From: Lysinibacillus sp. OF-1
GTDB taxonomy: Bacteria > Bacillota > Bacilli > Bacillales_A > Planococcaceae
Reading direction: 5' to 3'
Assembly (NCBI RefSeq): GCF_028356935.1
Contig: NZ_CP102798.1
Coordinates: 2,356,001 to 2,420,000 of the forward strand
Length of the DNA: 64,000 nucleotides
A model generated the notes under the pieces. That model was not told the origin of the DNA. It searched no databases and was given only the letters and a program-made list of their open reading frames with translations. Shown piece after piece: positions 18,272 to 32,150 of this stretch (its first letter is position 1; each line of letters begins with the position of its first letter). Position numbers and translations under genes: made by a program.

Positions 18272-19019
18272 GATAGCCTCTCCCCTTCACCATGAATTTT
18301 TCAAGTAAGCGAATACTGCTAAACAACAGTAAGCTTAATAAAACAATCGCAAAAATGGCTACGAATACACGATCAGTGCGGAACGAGGACTGTGCTAAGG
18401 TCATATAAACGCCTATTCCTTTTTTTGCACCAAGCCACTCCGCAATAACAGCGCCCATCACACTATACGTCGCAGCAATTTTTACACCTGAAAAAATCGT
18501 TGGGTATGCATGAGGCCATTCGAGCTTCCAAAAAGTTTGCGCCTTTGTAGCACCAACCATGGCAAAATAATGCTTTAACTCAGGTGCTGTTTGCCGAAAT
18601 CCGTCCATTGCCGCAATAACAATGGGGAAAAAGCACACGAGGCAAATAATGATGAGCTTTGGTAATAAACCAAAGCCAAACCAAATAATGAGCAATGGCG
18701 CTAAGACAAGAATAGGGATATTTTGCGACATAATTAAAATCGGATAAAACAACTCCCGAATAAATGTAAATCGATGCAAGACAATCGCCACCATTAATCC
18801 ACAGGCAATGCCAATGGCAAGTCCTAATAAGGCTAATTGCATCGTAGCCCAAGCATGTGGTAAAAAGGTTTGATAGGCTTTAAAAGCTTCCAACAAAATA
18901 CTACTTGGTGCAGGTAATAACCAATGAGGAACTTCAGCCACATGCACAATGAGCTCCCACACGAATAAGAGGAAGGCGATAAAAATAATCGTCCTTCCCT
19001 TTTGCAAAGCTTGTTTCAT
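18246..19019 (-). CDS. thiX: ABC transporter permease, thiamine precursor uptake
   Basis: The 257-residue permease has six predicted membrane helices and the inner-membrane importer loop (EAA-like region MVGATKAQTFWKLEWPHAYP at about residues 165-185). It belongs to the SsuC/TauC/ThiX group. Its start codon shares one base with the stop of the preceding thiamine-binding protein gene and its end overlaps the ATPase gene by 26 bases, so all are translated from one message. Confidence 0.85.
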   Translation of the reverse strand: MKQALQKGRTIIFIAFLLFVWELIVHVAEVPHWLLPAPSSILLEAFKAYQTFLPHAWATMQLALLGLAIGIACGLMVAIVLHRFTFIRELFYPILIMSQNIPILVLAPLLIIWFGFGLLPKLIIICLVCFFPIVIAAMDGFRQTAPELKHYFAMVGATKAQTFWKLEWPHAYPTIFSGVKIAATYSVMGAVIAEWLGAKKGIGVYMTLAQSSFRTDRVFVAIFAIVLLSLLLFSSIRLLEKFMVKGRGYHAQHSKHR

Positions 19020-19309
19020 TACTGGTATTTCTCCGTTAATGTATCCATTGTTATACCAGTTGGCTGATATAATATTTTCACTTGTGTAATGACATTGATA
19101 GCACCAAGCTCAATCATCTTGTCATTCATTTTTTCAATGATTTGCAGCAACGTTGACAGCTCACCTTCCATCGTCGTTTCCAACGGATGTACCTCATATT
19201 TCACACCAGCAGCATCTATCACAGCAATCGCCGCATCGACATACGGTATAACATCCTCAAATTTCTCTGTTTTTGGAATGATTTGAACACTGATTAATGA
19301 ATTCGCCAT
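19019..19309 (-). CDS. MTH1187/YkoF-like thiamine-binding protein
   Basis: The 96-residue protein is of the MTH1187 family: ISVQIIPKT at the N-terminus, VHPLETTMEG in the centre and INVITQVKILYQP at the end. Relatives fold as ferredoxin-like dimers and bind thiamine or its pyrimidine part (YkoF in B. subtilis). AAAAGGAGG precedes the ATG at 19309; longer upstream frames run inside the thiY coding region and are rejected. One base separates it from the thiY stop. It may buffer or chaperone the imported precursor in the cytoplasm. Confidence 0.82.
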   Translation of the reverse strand: MANSLISVQIIPKTEKFEDVIPYVDAAIAVIDAAGVKYEVHPLETTMEGELSTLLQIIEKMNDKMIELGAINVITQVKILYQPTGITMDTLTEKYQ

Positions 19310-19310
19310 C

Positions 19311-20306
19311 TTATTTGGCCTCCTTTTTAGGTAAGAAATCATTTGTAAAGGCTTGTTTCGCATTAAATTCGCCCTCTAACACGTTGTTGCTAGACATCCA
19401 TTTTGCATAGTTTTCCCATACAGAAAACTTTTGCTCTCCCCATTGCTTGGCATCATCCTGATATTTATCGGCTAGCCATTCCTGACTTTTATGCACTAAC
19501 GCTTGATCTAAATCGGGAGCCGCTTCTATTAAAATATCAGCCGCCTCACTTGGATGTGCTATGGCGTATTCATAGCCCTTCGATGCAGCCGCCACAAACG
19601 CTTGAACTAGGTCAGGATTGTCCTGGATCATTTTTTCATTTGTAGCTAGAACAGGTGTATAATAGTCCAGCTGATCACTATAATCTGTTAAGTACAGCAT
19701 ATTAATCTTTTCACCCCGTAGCTCAGCTTCAATACCTGTCCACGCGTAATAAATCCAAGCAAAATCAATATCCTTTTGCATCATCGTGAAAAAATCTAAA
19801 TCTCCTGCATTGACGATATCTAGTTTATGAATGTCTGCCTTTTCTGTTTGCATCAATGATTGTAGGACAGCTTGCTCTAGTGGAGCCCCCCAACCGCCAT
19901 AGGTTTTACCTTCGAAATCCTTTGGTGATGTAATACCTTTTGATGCAATAGAAGCAAAGCCAGATGTATTATGTTGAATAATAGCAGCAATGGAGACAAG
20001 AGGCACATCTTGCACACGAGCCTGTGTAATCCCTTCCTGATAGCTCACACCAAACTCTGCCTTGCCAGAAGCAACAAGCTGATCGGCTCCTGCCTCCCCA
20101 GGCATAATAATGTCAACATCTAAGCCCTGCTCCTCAAAATAACCGAGTTTTTTTGCGACATACAGTCCTGTATGATTTGTATTTGGTGTCCAATCTAAGA
20201 CCACTGATACTTTTTTCAGCTGATCAGTAGCCTGCTTGTCCTCCTTGTCACTACAGCCCACTAACGTTAAAAGTGCAGCCACTAGAATAAATAACCATTT
20301 TTTCAT
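19311..20306 (-). CDS. thiY: ABC substrate-binding lipoprotein, NMT1/THI5-like
   Basis: The 331-residue protein has a lipoprotein signal (lipobox LVGC) followed by an NMT1/THI5-like periplasmic-binding fold starting VSVVLDWTPNTNHTGLYVAKKLGYF, the hallmark of thiamine-pyrimidine binding proteins. GYGGW-like GKTYGGWGAPLEQ occurs at about residue 130. It is the first gene after the TPP riboswitch and terminator, so thiamine pyrophosphate shuts down the operon. Ligand is most likely HMP or a thiamine degradation product. Confidence 0.88.
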   Translation of the reverse strand: MKKWLFILVAALLTLVGCSDKEDKQATDQLKKVSVVLDWTPNTNHTGLYVAKKLGYFEEQGLDVDIIMPGEAGADQLVASGKAEFGVSYQEGITQARVQDVPLVSIAAIIQHNTSGFASIASKGITSPKDFEGKTYGGWGAPLEQAVLQSLMQTEKADIHKLDIVNAGDLDFFTMMQKDIDFAWIYYAWTGIEAELRGEKINMLYLTDYSDQLDYYTPVLATNEKMIQDNPDLVQAFVAAASKGYEYAIAHPSEAADILIEAAPDLDQALVHKSQEWLADKYQDDAKQWGEQKFSVWENYAKWMSSNNVLEGEFNAKQAFTNDFLPKKEAK

Positions 20307-20410
20307 GCGAAGTCCTCCTAGTTGATAATGTGAAAGTGTTCATGATTGAATGTTGTCACCAGAAAGAAAGCGTATGCGTTTGGCAAGATATTGCTTGAAA
20401 ACATAAAAAA

Positions 20411-20434
20411 ACGCCTAGGATTCCTCCCAGACGT
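20411..20434 (-). terminator. riboswitch expression-platform terminator
   Basis: On the minus strand ACGTCTGGG pairs with CCTAGGCGT (with G-U pairs), followed by seven T. It sits between the TPP aptamer and thiY, as expected for premature termination when ligand is bound. Confidence 0.8.
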
Positions 20435-20469
20435 ATTGCAATCAATCTTCAAAACTTTGCTTTTTTGAA

Positions 20470-20566
20470 TAGATGTTCCCTACGCTGGTACGAGCCAAAT
20501 CAGGTTCAAAGGGTCAGCGTCTATCGGACACAATCTCAGCTAGCAACTACTAGCCCCCCTACATTC
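20470..20566 (-). ncRNA. TPP riboswitch (THI-box)
   Basis: Read on the minus strand the conserved THI-box parts follow in order: GGGGGGC, CTGAGATTG, GACCCTTTGAACCTGAT and CCAGCGTAGGGA. Together these are diagnostic of the TPP aptamer. It lies about 165 bases upstream of thiY with a terminator between. Confidence 0.95.
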
Positions 20567-20652
20567 TTGTGCTATGAACTTTTCGTTGATTATTATACCC
20601 ATAGTTACGCTAAAATGACAAGATGCTATTTTTGACTAACGACTGCTCTCGT

Positions 20653-20682
20653 AAAAAAACCCAGCACTCCTAAGAGACTGGG
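20653..20682 (-). terminator. terminator of parE-parC
   Basis: CCCAG and CTGGG close a hairpin, and read on the minus strand a run of seven T follows, just past the parC stop. Confidence 0.8.
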
Positions 20683-20689
20683 CTTATCA

Positions 20690-25175
<4,486 letters not shown>

Positions 25176-25575
25176 TAGCTAGCGACAGGTCCATTAAATT
25201 TTTAAAATTTGCTCACAGTTTTGATCATCTTTATCAATAGTAAACATCTGCAACAGTTGCTTAAAATTGGTATTTAAGCAGGGCAGACTGCTACTAGTAT
25301 CCATAAACGTTTGACGCATAGTAGCCGATTTAGTTTCAGCATACATAGAATCTAGTTCAGTGTAAACGCTACAATGTTTATTACGGTTAAACTGGATAAA
25401 GTTAGACTTCTATTCTACCAAAGGAATGAAGGATTGACAAAATTGCCTTTTTGCCTATATTTTTATAAAGGCTTTTTTTCACTTTCTAGAATCTCATGTC
25501 TGAAAGCCTACCCCTTATTAATAGGTTTTCTTTTGTATTGAATTCAAGGCTCCTAATGAAATCTCCTTCATAACA
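25176..25575. other. gene-free stretch between parE and plsY
   Basis: No gene is supported in these 400 bases. On the plus strand TTGACA (25435) with TATATT 16 bases later looks like a promoter, followed directly by a weak hairpin and seven T (25465-25479). A very short leader RNA is possible but unproven. Confidence 0.35.
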
Positions 25576-25604
25576 TTGTAGATTAGCAAGAAAAAGTGTA
25601 AAAT
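25576..25604 (+). promoter_or_regulatory. probable plsY promoter
   Basis: TTGTAG and TAAAAT are separated by 17 bases, about 57 bases upstream of the plsY ATG. Confidence 0.5.
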
Positions 25605-25660
25605 ACTTGTTACAAACTATTAGTACCAAGTGATGGACTATGAATGAAAGGAGTCCAGCT

Positions 25661-26263
25661 ATGATCAATGGACTTATTATTTTATGTGCTTATCTAATCG
25701 GCTCTATACCTTCTGGATTATGGATAGGTAAAATTTTTTATAATACCGATATTCGTGAACACGGGAGCGGTAATCTTGGTGCAACCAACACATTCCGAAC
25801 ATTAGGGAAAAAAGCAGGTATTGTTGTAACCGTAATGGATGTGCTCAAAGGAACAGCTGCGGTTTTATTAGTAGCACTTCCCGTTTTCTCTGACAGCACA
25901 CTGCATCCCTTATTACTTGGTCTTGTTGCCGTAATCGGTCATATGTTTCCGATCTTCGCCAATTTCCGTGGTGGAAAAGCAGTGGCAACATCCGCAGGTG
26001 TTTTATTAGGCTATTCGTGGCCACTCTTTGTCCTATTATTTATTACCTTTATTGTGACATTAAAAATCACAAAGATCGTCAGCCTAACATCGATGATAGC
26101 CGCTTTAGTAGCACTTATCTATGCAATCGTTTATTATTTTGTTACGGGTGACTTTGCATTAGGCATCTTGGTAGCCTTTTTATTTACCTTTATTATTTAT
26201 CGTCACCGTGCCAATATTACACGTATTAAAAACGGCACTGAGCCAAAGGTAAAATGGCTTTAG
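25661..26263 (+). CDS. plsY: glycerol-3-phosphate acyltransferase PlsY
   Basis: The 200-residue membrane enzyme has five to six helices and the three PlsY motifs: GSGNLGATN (about residue 36), a central [16 protein letters not shown] (about 95-112) and the C-terminal region. It transfers the acyl group from acyl-phosphate to glycerol-3-phosphate, the first step of phospholipid synthesis. AAAGGAG seven bases before the ATG at 25661 sets the start; seven codons earlier another ATG precedes the ribosome site and is rejected. Divergent from parE, as yneS is in B. subtilis. Confidence 0.95.
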   Translation: MINGLIILCAYLIGSIPSGLWIGKIFYNTDIREHGSGNLGATNTFRTLGKKAGIVVTVMDVLKGTAAVLLVALPVFSDSTLHPLLLGLVAVIGHMFPIFANFRGGKAVATSAGVLLGYSWPLFVLLFITFIVTLKITKIVSLTSMIAALVALIYAIVYYFVTGDFALGILVAFLFTFIIYRHRANITRIKNGTEPKVKWL

Positions 26264-26282
26264 GAAGAGAGGAGCATTCGAA

Positions 26283-26573
26283 ATGAACATTGCATTGACA
26301 GATGAAGCACTCCAGTGGTTCAAACACGAAATGGAAGTAGAACCAGGTGATACGATTCGTTTTTATGCACGCTATGGTGGCTCTAGTCCTTTTCATGAAG
26401 GTTTTTCACTTGGCATGACTCGTGAAGAACCTATTGCTATAGGCGTACAGACAGTGGTTGATGATGTAACCTATTACATTGATGAGAAAGATCTCTGGTT
26501 CTTTAACGATCACAACTTACATGTTGACGTTGATGCTAGTAATGATGAATTGCAATATGACTATCGTACATAA
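26283..26573 (+). CDS. HesB/YneR-type iron-sulfur scaffold-like protein
   Basis: The 96-residue protein belongs to the HesB/IscA-like YneR group: ITLTDEAL-like start, then FYARYGGSSPFHEGFSLGM. The three conserved cysteines of true A-type Fe-S carriers are absent, as in YneR relatives, so direct cluster binding is doubtful. It follows plsY by 20 bases and ends at a strong terminator, so both are probably cotranscribed. Function unknown. Confidence 0.8.
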   Translation: MNIALTDEALQWFKHEMEVEPGDTIRFYARYGGSSPFHEGFSLGMTREEPIAIGVQTVVDDVTYYIDEKDLWFFNDHNLHVDVDASNDELQYDYRT

Positions 26574-26619
26574 AACAGTCTATCCTTTCAGTCCATGAAA
26601 GGATAGACTGTTTTTTTAT
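26573..26619 (+). terminator. terminator after the HesB-like gene
   Basis: A perfect 17-bp stem (AAACAGTCTATCCTTTC and its complement) with a 7-base loop is followed by seven T. Confidence 0.92.
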
Positions 26620-26725
26620 TTGGCTCCATCATGCCAATAGTTAGATTTTCACCCTCACCTCGTTTATCTCTCCAAAAAATTGTCCACTCTATAAATAATG
26701 AGCGTATATTTGAGGAGGAAAACAC

Positions 26726-28267
26726 ATGTCTATGTCTAACAATATCGATACCTCCCCATCCCATACAAACGATTTGTTGTATACATCCCTAGCTAAAAAT
26801 AAAAAAATCATTGAACAGGCGCTTGGTCACAGTAATGACATCATCATACGTGAAATCACAATTGGTGAATCTACCCCTCATAACATCGCTATCATTTCGA
26901 TTGATGGCTTGTCAGATAAAACGACAATCTCCGATTCTGTTATTGATAAGCTTATGGCAAATATCGAGGAAGAACAAGACATTGAAATAACGACCATTAA
27001 TCAATATGTACGAAACTCCTATTTAACAGTTGGGGATGTGTCGAATATCGAGCATTTCACAACACTCTACAATGCCATTCTCAATGGGGAAACGGTTATT
27101 TTATTAGATGGGTTTGCAGAAGGGATTGTGACAAGTACCAGAAGTGCAAAGGATCGAGCCGTTACAGAGCCATCAACTGAATCTGTTATTCGAGGTCCTC
27201 GGGAATCCTTTACAGAAACCATACGTACCAATACAGCGCTCATCCGTCGCAAAATAAAAAGCCCGAATCTCTGGATAAAGTCACGAGTTATCGGTGATGT
27301 GACACAAACAGATGTAGCGGTTATGTATATAAATGGCATTGCCAGTGACAAAATCGTCGCAGAGGTATTAGCCCGATTAGACCGCATTAATATCGATGGC
27401 ATACTGGAAAGTGGCTATATAGAGGATTTTATTCAAGACTCTAAAAACTCTATGTTTCCAACAGTTTACAATTCAGAACGTCCAGATGTTATCGCTGGTG
27501 AATTATTAGATGGCAAAGTGGCGATTCTAGTTGATGGTACTCCCTTTGTCTTAGTAGTACCAGCGTTATTTACATCCTTTTTGCAATCAGCGGAGGATTA
27601 TTATCAGCATTGGATGATTAGCTCACTTGTACGCATACTTCGCTTTTTTGGCATCGGTCTGGCATTAGTCGCGCCATCCTTATATGTGGCTATAACTACC
27701 TTTCACCAGGAAATGCTGCCAACACCAATGTTGATTAGTATTGCTTCACAAAGAGAAGGCGTTCCCTTCCCCGCAGTTGTGGAGGCACTCATTATGGAGA
27801 TTGCCTTTGAGGTATTAAGGGAGGCTGGGCTTCGTATGCCTAGAACAATCGGCCCAGCGGTGTCTATTGTCGGTACTTTAGTTATTGGTCAGGCGGCAGT
27901 TGATGCGGGTGTGGTATCTGCTGTAATGGTCATTATTGTAGCTTTAACAGCAATTTGTAGTTTTCTTTTCCCTGCCTACGGTTTGTCGAATACGATTCGT
28001 GTGTTACGTTTCCCATTAATGATTTTAGCAGCTATGTTTGGTTTATTTGGTGTTATGTTCGGTATTATGGTCATTATTCTCCATTTATGTAGTATTCGTT
28101 CATTTGGTGTACCTTATTTAAGTCCATTTGCACCGTTAGTTTTAAAGGATCAAAAGGATGCCTTTCTTTTGTTCCCTCGTAGAAAGTTACTAACACGACC
28201 TCGTTTAGTTAATCAAAAAAATATTGTTAGAGGACATAAATATGTCAATGTAAAGGGCAGGAAATAA
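26726..28267 (+). CDS. spore germinant receptor subunit A (GerA family)
   Basis: The 513-residue protein has a hydrophilic N-terminal domain (about 1-280) and a membrane region with four to five helices (about 300-460) typical of GerAA/GerKA. Conserved stretches include NAILNGETVILLDG, SVIRGPRESFTE and REGVPFPAVVEALIMEIAFEVLREAGLRMP. The A subunit forms the ion-conducting part of the inner-membrane germinant receptor of spores. GAGGAGG seven bases before the ATG sets the start. Which germinant it recognises is not readable from sequence. Confidence 0.93.
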   Translation: MSMSNNIDTSPSHTNDLLYTSLAKNKKIIEQALGHSNDIIIREITIGESTPHNIAIISIDGLSDKTTISDSVIDKLMANIEEEQDIEITTINQYVRNSYLTVGDVSNIEHFTTLYNAILNGETVILLDGFAEGIVTSTRSAKDRAVTEPSTESVIRGPRESFTETIRTNTALIRRKIKSPNLWIKSRVIGDVTQTDVAVMYINGIASDKIVAEVLARLDRINIDGILESGYIEDFIQDSKNSMFPTVYNSERPDVIAGELLDGKVAILVDGTPFVLVVPALFTSFLQSAEDYYQHWMISSLVRILRFFGIGLALVAPSLYVAITTFHQEMLPTPMLISIASQREGVPFPAVVEALIMEIAFEVLREAGLRMPRTIGPAVSIVGTLVIGQAAVDAGVVSAVMVIIVALTAICSFLFPAYGLSNTIRVLRFPLMILAAMFGLFGVMFGIMVIILHLCSIRSFGVPYLSPFAPLVLKDQKDAFLLFPRRKLLTRPRLVNQKNIVRGHKYVNVKGRK

Positions 28268-28292
28268 CTACTGGATAAATGAGGAATGGAAT

Positions 28293-29492
28293 ATGGCAAA
28301 AATAAAAGTGATTTGCTTACTATGTATCCTCACTTTACTGTTAAGTGGCTGCTGGAGTAAGCGTGAATTAAATGAATTAGCCATTGTCGTAGCACTGGGT
28401 ATTGACAAAATAGACGAAGAATATGAGATTACCGTTCAAATTGTTGATCCAAGTGAAATTTCGATGCGACAGGCTTCCACGCAACGCTCTCCTGTCGTTA
28501 GCTATCATTCGAGAGGCGAGACCATCTTTGAGGCAATTCGAAAAATGACAACCAACGCTGCCCGAAAACCGTATTTTGCCCATCTTCAAGTGGTTGTTTT
28601 AGGGGAAGATCTAGCAAAAGAAGGAATTAGTGATTCACTTGATTTAATTGTAAGGGACCATGAATTTCGTAAGGATTTTGATGTCATTATGTCTCATGAA
28701 GCGACAGCGAAGGAAGTGTTAAATGTACTAACGCCCATTGAAAAGATACCCGCTAATAAAATGTTAAATTCCCTTGATGTCTCTGAAAAAGCTTGGGGCG
28801 CCACAATAGCTGTCAATATAGATGAGTTAGTCAATACATTAACGAATAAACATAAAGGGGCATTAATTACTGCTATTGAAGTACATGGTGATAAGAAATT
28901 AGGTGTAGATCAAACAAATGTGCAACGAGTTAAAACGCCTGTGCTGTTGCAGTATGCAGGATTAGCGGTCTTTAAAGGGGATAAATATATTGGGCTATTG
29001 ACTGAGGGAGAAAGTAAAAGCGTTAGTTTCCTGAATGATAAAATACAGAGTACGATCGAAATCATAGCCTGCCCAAAGAAAGGAACTCTATCATCTGAAA
29101 TCACTCAATCCACAACAAAAGTGAAAGGGTCTTTTGATAACGGAATGCCGAAAATTGATGTCCGTATTAATGTTGAGCAGAACATAGGAGAGGTCGAATG
29201 TGATATCGATCTTACAAAAAATAAATCCATTGATTATGTCAATAAAAAAACAGCTAAGGGCATTGATGAACGAATTCAAAAAACATTGGAGAAAATACAA
29301 CAGCAATATGAGGTTGATGTGTTTGGTTTCGGTGATGCCTTACATCGTGCAGATCCAAAACAGTGGAAAAAAATTAAGGATGAGTGGGCTTCCATCTTTC
29401 CAGATTTGGCGGTAGATGTGCAAGTGAAAGTAACGACACAAGGTTTAGGTACGATGCAAAATTCATTATTAAACAAGCCAAAGGAGGAGTAA
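28293..29492 (+). CDS. germinant receptor lipoprotein subunit C (GerC family)
   Basis: The 399-residue lipoprotein has a signal with lipobox LSGC and the family signature GCWSKRELNELAIVVALGID directly after the lipid-modified Cys. A long alpha/beta domain follows. It is cotranscribed 26 bases after subunit A and is needed for receptor assembly in the family. The order A-C-small gene-B differs from the classic A-B-C order of gerA in B. subtilis. Confidence 0.92.
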   Translation: MAKIKVICLLCILTLLLSGCWSKRELNELAIVVALGIDKIDEEYEITVQIVDPSEISMRQASTQRSPVVSYHSRGETIFEAIRKMTTNAARKPYFAHLQVVVLGEDLAKEGISDSLDLIVRDHEFRKDFDVIMSHEATAKEVLNVLTPIEKIPANKMLNSLDVSEKAWGATIAVNIDELVNTLTNKHKGALITAIEVHGDKKLGVDQTNVQRVKTPVLLQYAGLAVFKGDKYIGLLTEGESKSVSFLNDKIQSTIEIIACPKKGTLSSEITQSTTKVKGSFDNGMPKIDVRINVEQNIGEVECDIDLTKNKSIDYVNKKTAKGIDERIQKTLEKIQQQYEVDVFGFGDALHRADPKQWKKIKDEWASIFPDLAVDVQVKVTTQGLGTMQNSLLNKPKEE

Positions 29493-29496
29493 CGAA

Positions 29497-29730
29497 ATGG
29501 TGCTAGCTGTAGCCATCTTTATCATTTCAATGATCCTAGCACTTATTTTTATACCAAAGCTAAAAAAGCAGCATGATTCAAAAACCATTGTCGTATTTTC
29601 TATTTTGCTTCTCATCGGAACGGCTTTGAATATGGGAAATGCGCTAAAAATCCATATTCCAAGCCCATTGGATTTGATTACCTTTATCTTTACACCAATT
29701 AAAGATTATATTGTGTCATTAACAAAATAG
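29497..29730 (+). CDS. small two-helix membrane protein of the ger operon
   Basis: The 77-residue protein has two predicted helices (about 1-20 and 30-52) split by a short basic segment (KLKKQHDSK). It sits four bases after subunit C and 31 before subunit B, inside the operon. Small D-type subunits with two helices are known in some ger operons (GerD-like position, as in GerVB-linked D proteins), and this fits that class by size and place. Confidence 0.75.
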   Translation: MVLAVAIFIISMILALIFIPKLKKQHDSKTIVVFSILLLIGTALNMGNALKIHIPSPLDLITFIFTPIKDYIVSLTK

Positions 29731-29760
29731 ATAGAAGGATAAAAAATGGAGGGTTGCTCG

Positions 29761-30909
29761 ATGGAAAAAGAGATTATTAGTTCAAGACAATTTACAATCA
29801 TTACATTCCTCTATTCTATCGGAACGGCAATTTTAATTATCCCTTCTAGTATTACGGGTGCCGCTAAGCAAGATGCATGGATTGCCGCCTGCATTGGAGT
29901 TGTCCTTAGCCTGCTGGCCGTTAAATTATTTTTAACACTTGCCAACCAAACACCGTCACTTAATTTTGTAGAGGCAAATGAAAAAATTCTTGGTCGTTTT
30001 TTTGGAAAAATCACAGCCAGTTGTTTCCTAATCTTAACCTTTCTATCCGCTGGAGAATTACTCTATTTTATCGGTATTTTTATGAAAACCGAAGTCATGC
30101 CGGAGACTCCGACATTAGCATTTGCCTTAATGTTTAGTATTATCATTATGTACGCTGCCTATTTAGGCATTGAGACCTTTGCTCGTTCAGCAGAAATCAT
30201 CTTTCCAGCATTTGTCTTTATTTTTATTTTTTTTATGGTTTGTATTACGCCTCAAATACATTTTGAGAACATTCAACCCTTATTAGAAGCAACCAAAACA
30301 TCTATGCTTTATAGTATTGCACGCTTTATGAGTATCTTTTCCTTTCCATTACTGGTGTTATTAATACTGTATCCTGCTGGTGTCAATGTACAGCCATCTG
30401 CACAGAAAGGGTTATATTTTGGGACAATCCTCGGTGGCATCGTCTTAATTACGTTGATTGTGCTATCGATTCTTGTTTTAGGACCTGAGAATACGTCATC
30501 TAGAACATTTCCTAGCTATGCCTTAGCGCAAAGAATATCGATAGGGAATTTTTTGCAGCGCATTGAAATCATCATGGCCTTTATGTGGATTTCATCTATT
30601 TATATTCGCACATTTATGTATTTCTATACGACTGTTGTCGGTCTTGCGCAAATTTTAAAAATCAAGGATCATCGTCCTCTCATATTACCGATGGGTCTAA
30701 TTGTCATTGGGCTTTCTCAAATTATTCATCCAGACATTGTACATTCAACCAATTACAATAATGAAATTTGGCCAATCTTTTCTTTTATAATCACCATTTT
30801 ATTACCGATACTTTTATTGATTGTCGCAGTTATACGAAATCGCAAAACCAAAGCTCAAAGTACCGAAACGCCTAATACAGAAACAACGAATGACAATCAA
30901 AAAGTCTAA
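29761..30909 (+). CDS. germinant receptor permease subunit B (GerB family)
   Basis: The 382-residue protein has ten predicted membrane helices of the amino acid-polyamine-organocation fold used by GerAB/GerKB, opening ISSRQFTIITFLYSIGTAIL. This subunit binds the germinant in the family. GGAGGG seven bases before the ATG at 29761 is preferred over the in-frame ATG at 29746. It is the last gene of the operon, followed by a bidirectional terminator. The hydrophilic tail is rich in Thr/Asn/Glu. Confidence 0.92.
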   Translation: MEKEIISSRQFTIITFLYSIGTAILIIPSSITGAAKQDAWIAACIGVVLSLLAVKLFLTLANQTPSLNFVEANEKILGRFFGKITASCFLILTFLSAGELLYFIGIFMKTEVMPETPTLAFALMFSIIIMYAAYLGIETFARSAEIIFPAFVFIFIFFMVCITPQIHFENIQPLLEATKTSMLYSIARFMSIFSFPLLVLLILYPAGVNVQPSAQKGLYFGTILGGIVLITLIVLSILVLGPENTSSRTFPSYALAQRISIGNFLQRIEIIMAFMWISSIYIRTFMYFYTTVVGLAQILKIKDHRPLILPMGLIVIGLSQIIHPDIVHSTNYNNEIWPIFSFIITILLPILLLIVAVIRNRKTKAQSTETPNTETTNDNQKV

Positions 30910-30945
30910 TTTCTTTTATGGTGAGAAAAGAAATTAGACTTTTTA
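30901..30945. terminator. bidirectional terminator between ger operon and metA
   Basis: AAAGTCTAATTTCTTTT and its complement pair around an 8-base loop with A- and T-runs on both flanks; the two genes converge here. Confidence 0.85.
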
Positions 30946-30949
30946 TTAA

Positions 30950-31885
30950 TTAAATATGATATTCAATTTCATCTACAAAATCCCATTCGTATGGTGTTTC
31001 TTGGTAAACATAGTAGTTCAACCAGTTAGAGAATAATAAATGCGTATGGGCACGCCATGTATTCATTGGCTCCTGTGATGGATCATCATTCGGGAAGTAA
31101 TTCACAGGAACAGCGATATCTATGCCCTTTGCGACATCACGGCTATATTCATCGGCTAATGTTGTCGCATCATACTCCAGATGCCCTGTAATCATAATGT
31201 TTTTATTATCTTTTGATTGGACGATGAACACACCCGCATCCTCTGAATAGGATAATAATCGTAAGTCTGGATGATTGCGAACCTCGTCGATCGAAACAGA
31301 AGTATAGCGTGAATGTGGAGCGGTAAATAAATCACTGAAGCCCCGTACTAAATCCACTGTTAAATCGGTGATTACATGGGAATAGACACCTGAGCATTTA
31401 GCTGAAAGTTCTACCTTTCCTATCCCATAATGATGATACAGTGCCGCCTGTGCCCCCCAACAGATATGTAAAACGGATGTCACATTCTTTTTGGACCAGT
31501 CCATAATTTCTGAAATTTCCCGCCAATAGTTAACTTCTTCAAAGGCCATTTTTTCTACAGGTGCTCCCGTAATAATCATTCCGTCATAGCGACGGTGACG
31601 AATCTGGTTGAACGTTGTGTAAAATAGCTGTAAATGTGATTTACTGACGTTTTTCGACTCATGTGTGGCCGTATTTAAAAAGGTGATATTTACCTGTAGC
31701 GGTGTATTCCCTAATAAACGTAGTAATTGAAGCTCCGTTTTTTCTTTTTCAGGCATTAAATTCAATATTAATATGTTTAACGGACGAATTTGCTGTGTTT
31801 TCGCACGGTCCTCTTCCATGACGAAGATTTTTTCCTCACGTAAATGTTCTCCAGCTGGTAAATTTTTCGGAATATTAATTGGCAT
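30950..31885 (-). CDS. metA: homoserine O-acyltransferase (predicted acetyltransferase)
   Basis: The 311-residue MetA enzyme has the nucleophile C142 in HICWGAQA and the His/Glu pair in [11 protein letters not shown]. Residue 111 is Glu ([11 protein letters not shown]), the residue reported to give acetyl-CoA rather than succinyl-CoA preference in Bacillus MetA enzymes, whereas E. coli has Gly. It catalyses the first committed step of methionine synthesis. An S-box riboswitch and terminator upstream place it under SAM control. Confidence 0.95.
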   Translation of the reverse strand: MPINIPKNLPAGEHLREEKIFVMEEDRAKTQQIRPLNILILNLMPEKEKTELQLLRLLGNTPLQVNITFLNTATHESKNVSKSHLQLFYTTFNQIRHRRYDGMIITGAPVEKMAFEEVNYWREISEIMDWSKKNVTSVLHICWGAQAALYHHYGIGKVELSAKCSGVYSHVITDLTVDLVRGFSDLFTAPHSRYTSVSIDEVRNHPDLRLLSYSEDAGVFIVQSKDNKNIMITGHLEYDATTLADEYSRDVAKGIDIAVPVNYFPNDDPSQEPMNTWRAHTHLLFSNWLNYYVYQETPYEWDFVDEIEYHI

Positions 31886-31935
31886 CTTGCGTTCCCCTCT
31901 CTTTGATCACTCTCTTTTAGCAAACCTTGCTGACA

Positions 31936-31986
31936 AATTAAAAAATCCTCCTCATTCCATACGAGATAGAATGAGAAGGATTTTTT
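31936..31986 (-). terminator. SAM riboswitch terminator
   Basis: AAAAAATCCTTCTCATTC and its near-perfect complement form a long stem ending in a T-run on the minus strand, between the S-box aptamer and metA. Confidence 0.9.
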
Positions 31987-31995
31987 CACGTCCAC

Positions 31996-32104
31996 TCTTA
32001 TCTCTCAAAGGAAAAATCCTTCGCTGGAATTAGCACCTTTCTAACAATTGTTAGAGGTTGCTGAAGCGTCATCGGGCCAAATCCCTCAGCTTCTCTTGAT
32101 AAGA
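31996..32104 (-). ncRNA. SAM-I riboswitch (S-box)
   Basis: Read on the minus strand the conserved S-box parts appear in order: TCTTATCAAGAGAAGCTGAG, GGCCCGATGA, CTTCAGCAACC and AAGGTGCTAATTCCAGC. The P1 stem is TCTTATC with GATAAGA. It controls metA. Confidence 0.96.
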
Positions 32105-32121
32105 TTATTTAATTACATCGA

Positions 32122-32150
32122 ATTGTAGCATGAATTAGTTAGAATATCAA
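32122..32150 (-). promoter_or_regulatory. metA promoter
   Basis: On the minus strand TTGATA (32150-32145) and TACAAT (32127-32122) are 17 bases apart, placing the transcript start just before the S-box aptamer. Confidence 0.7.
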
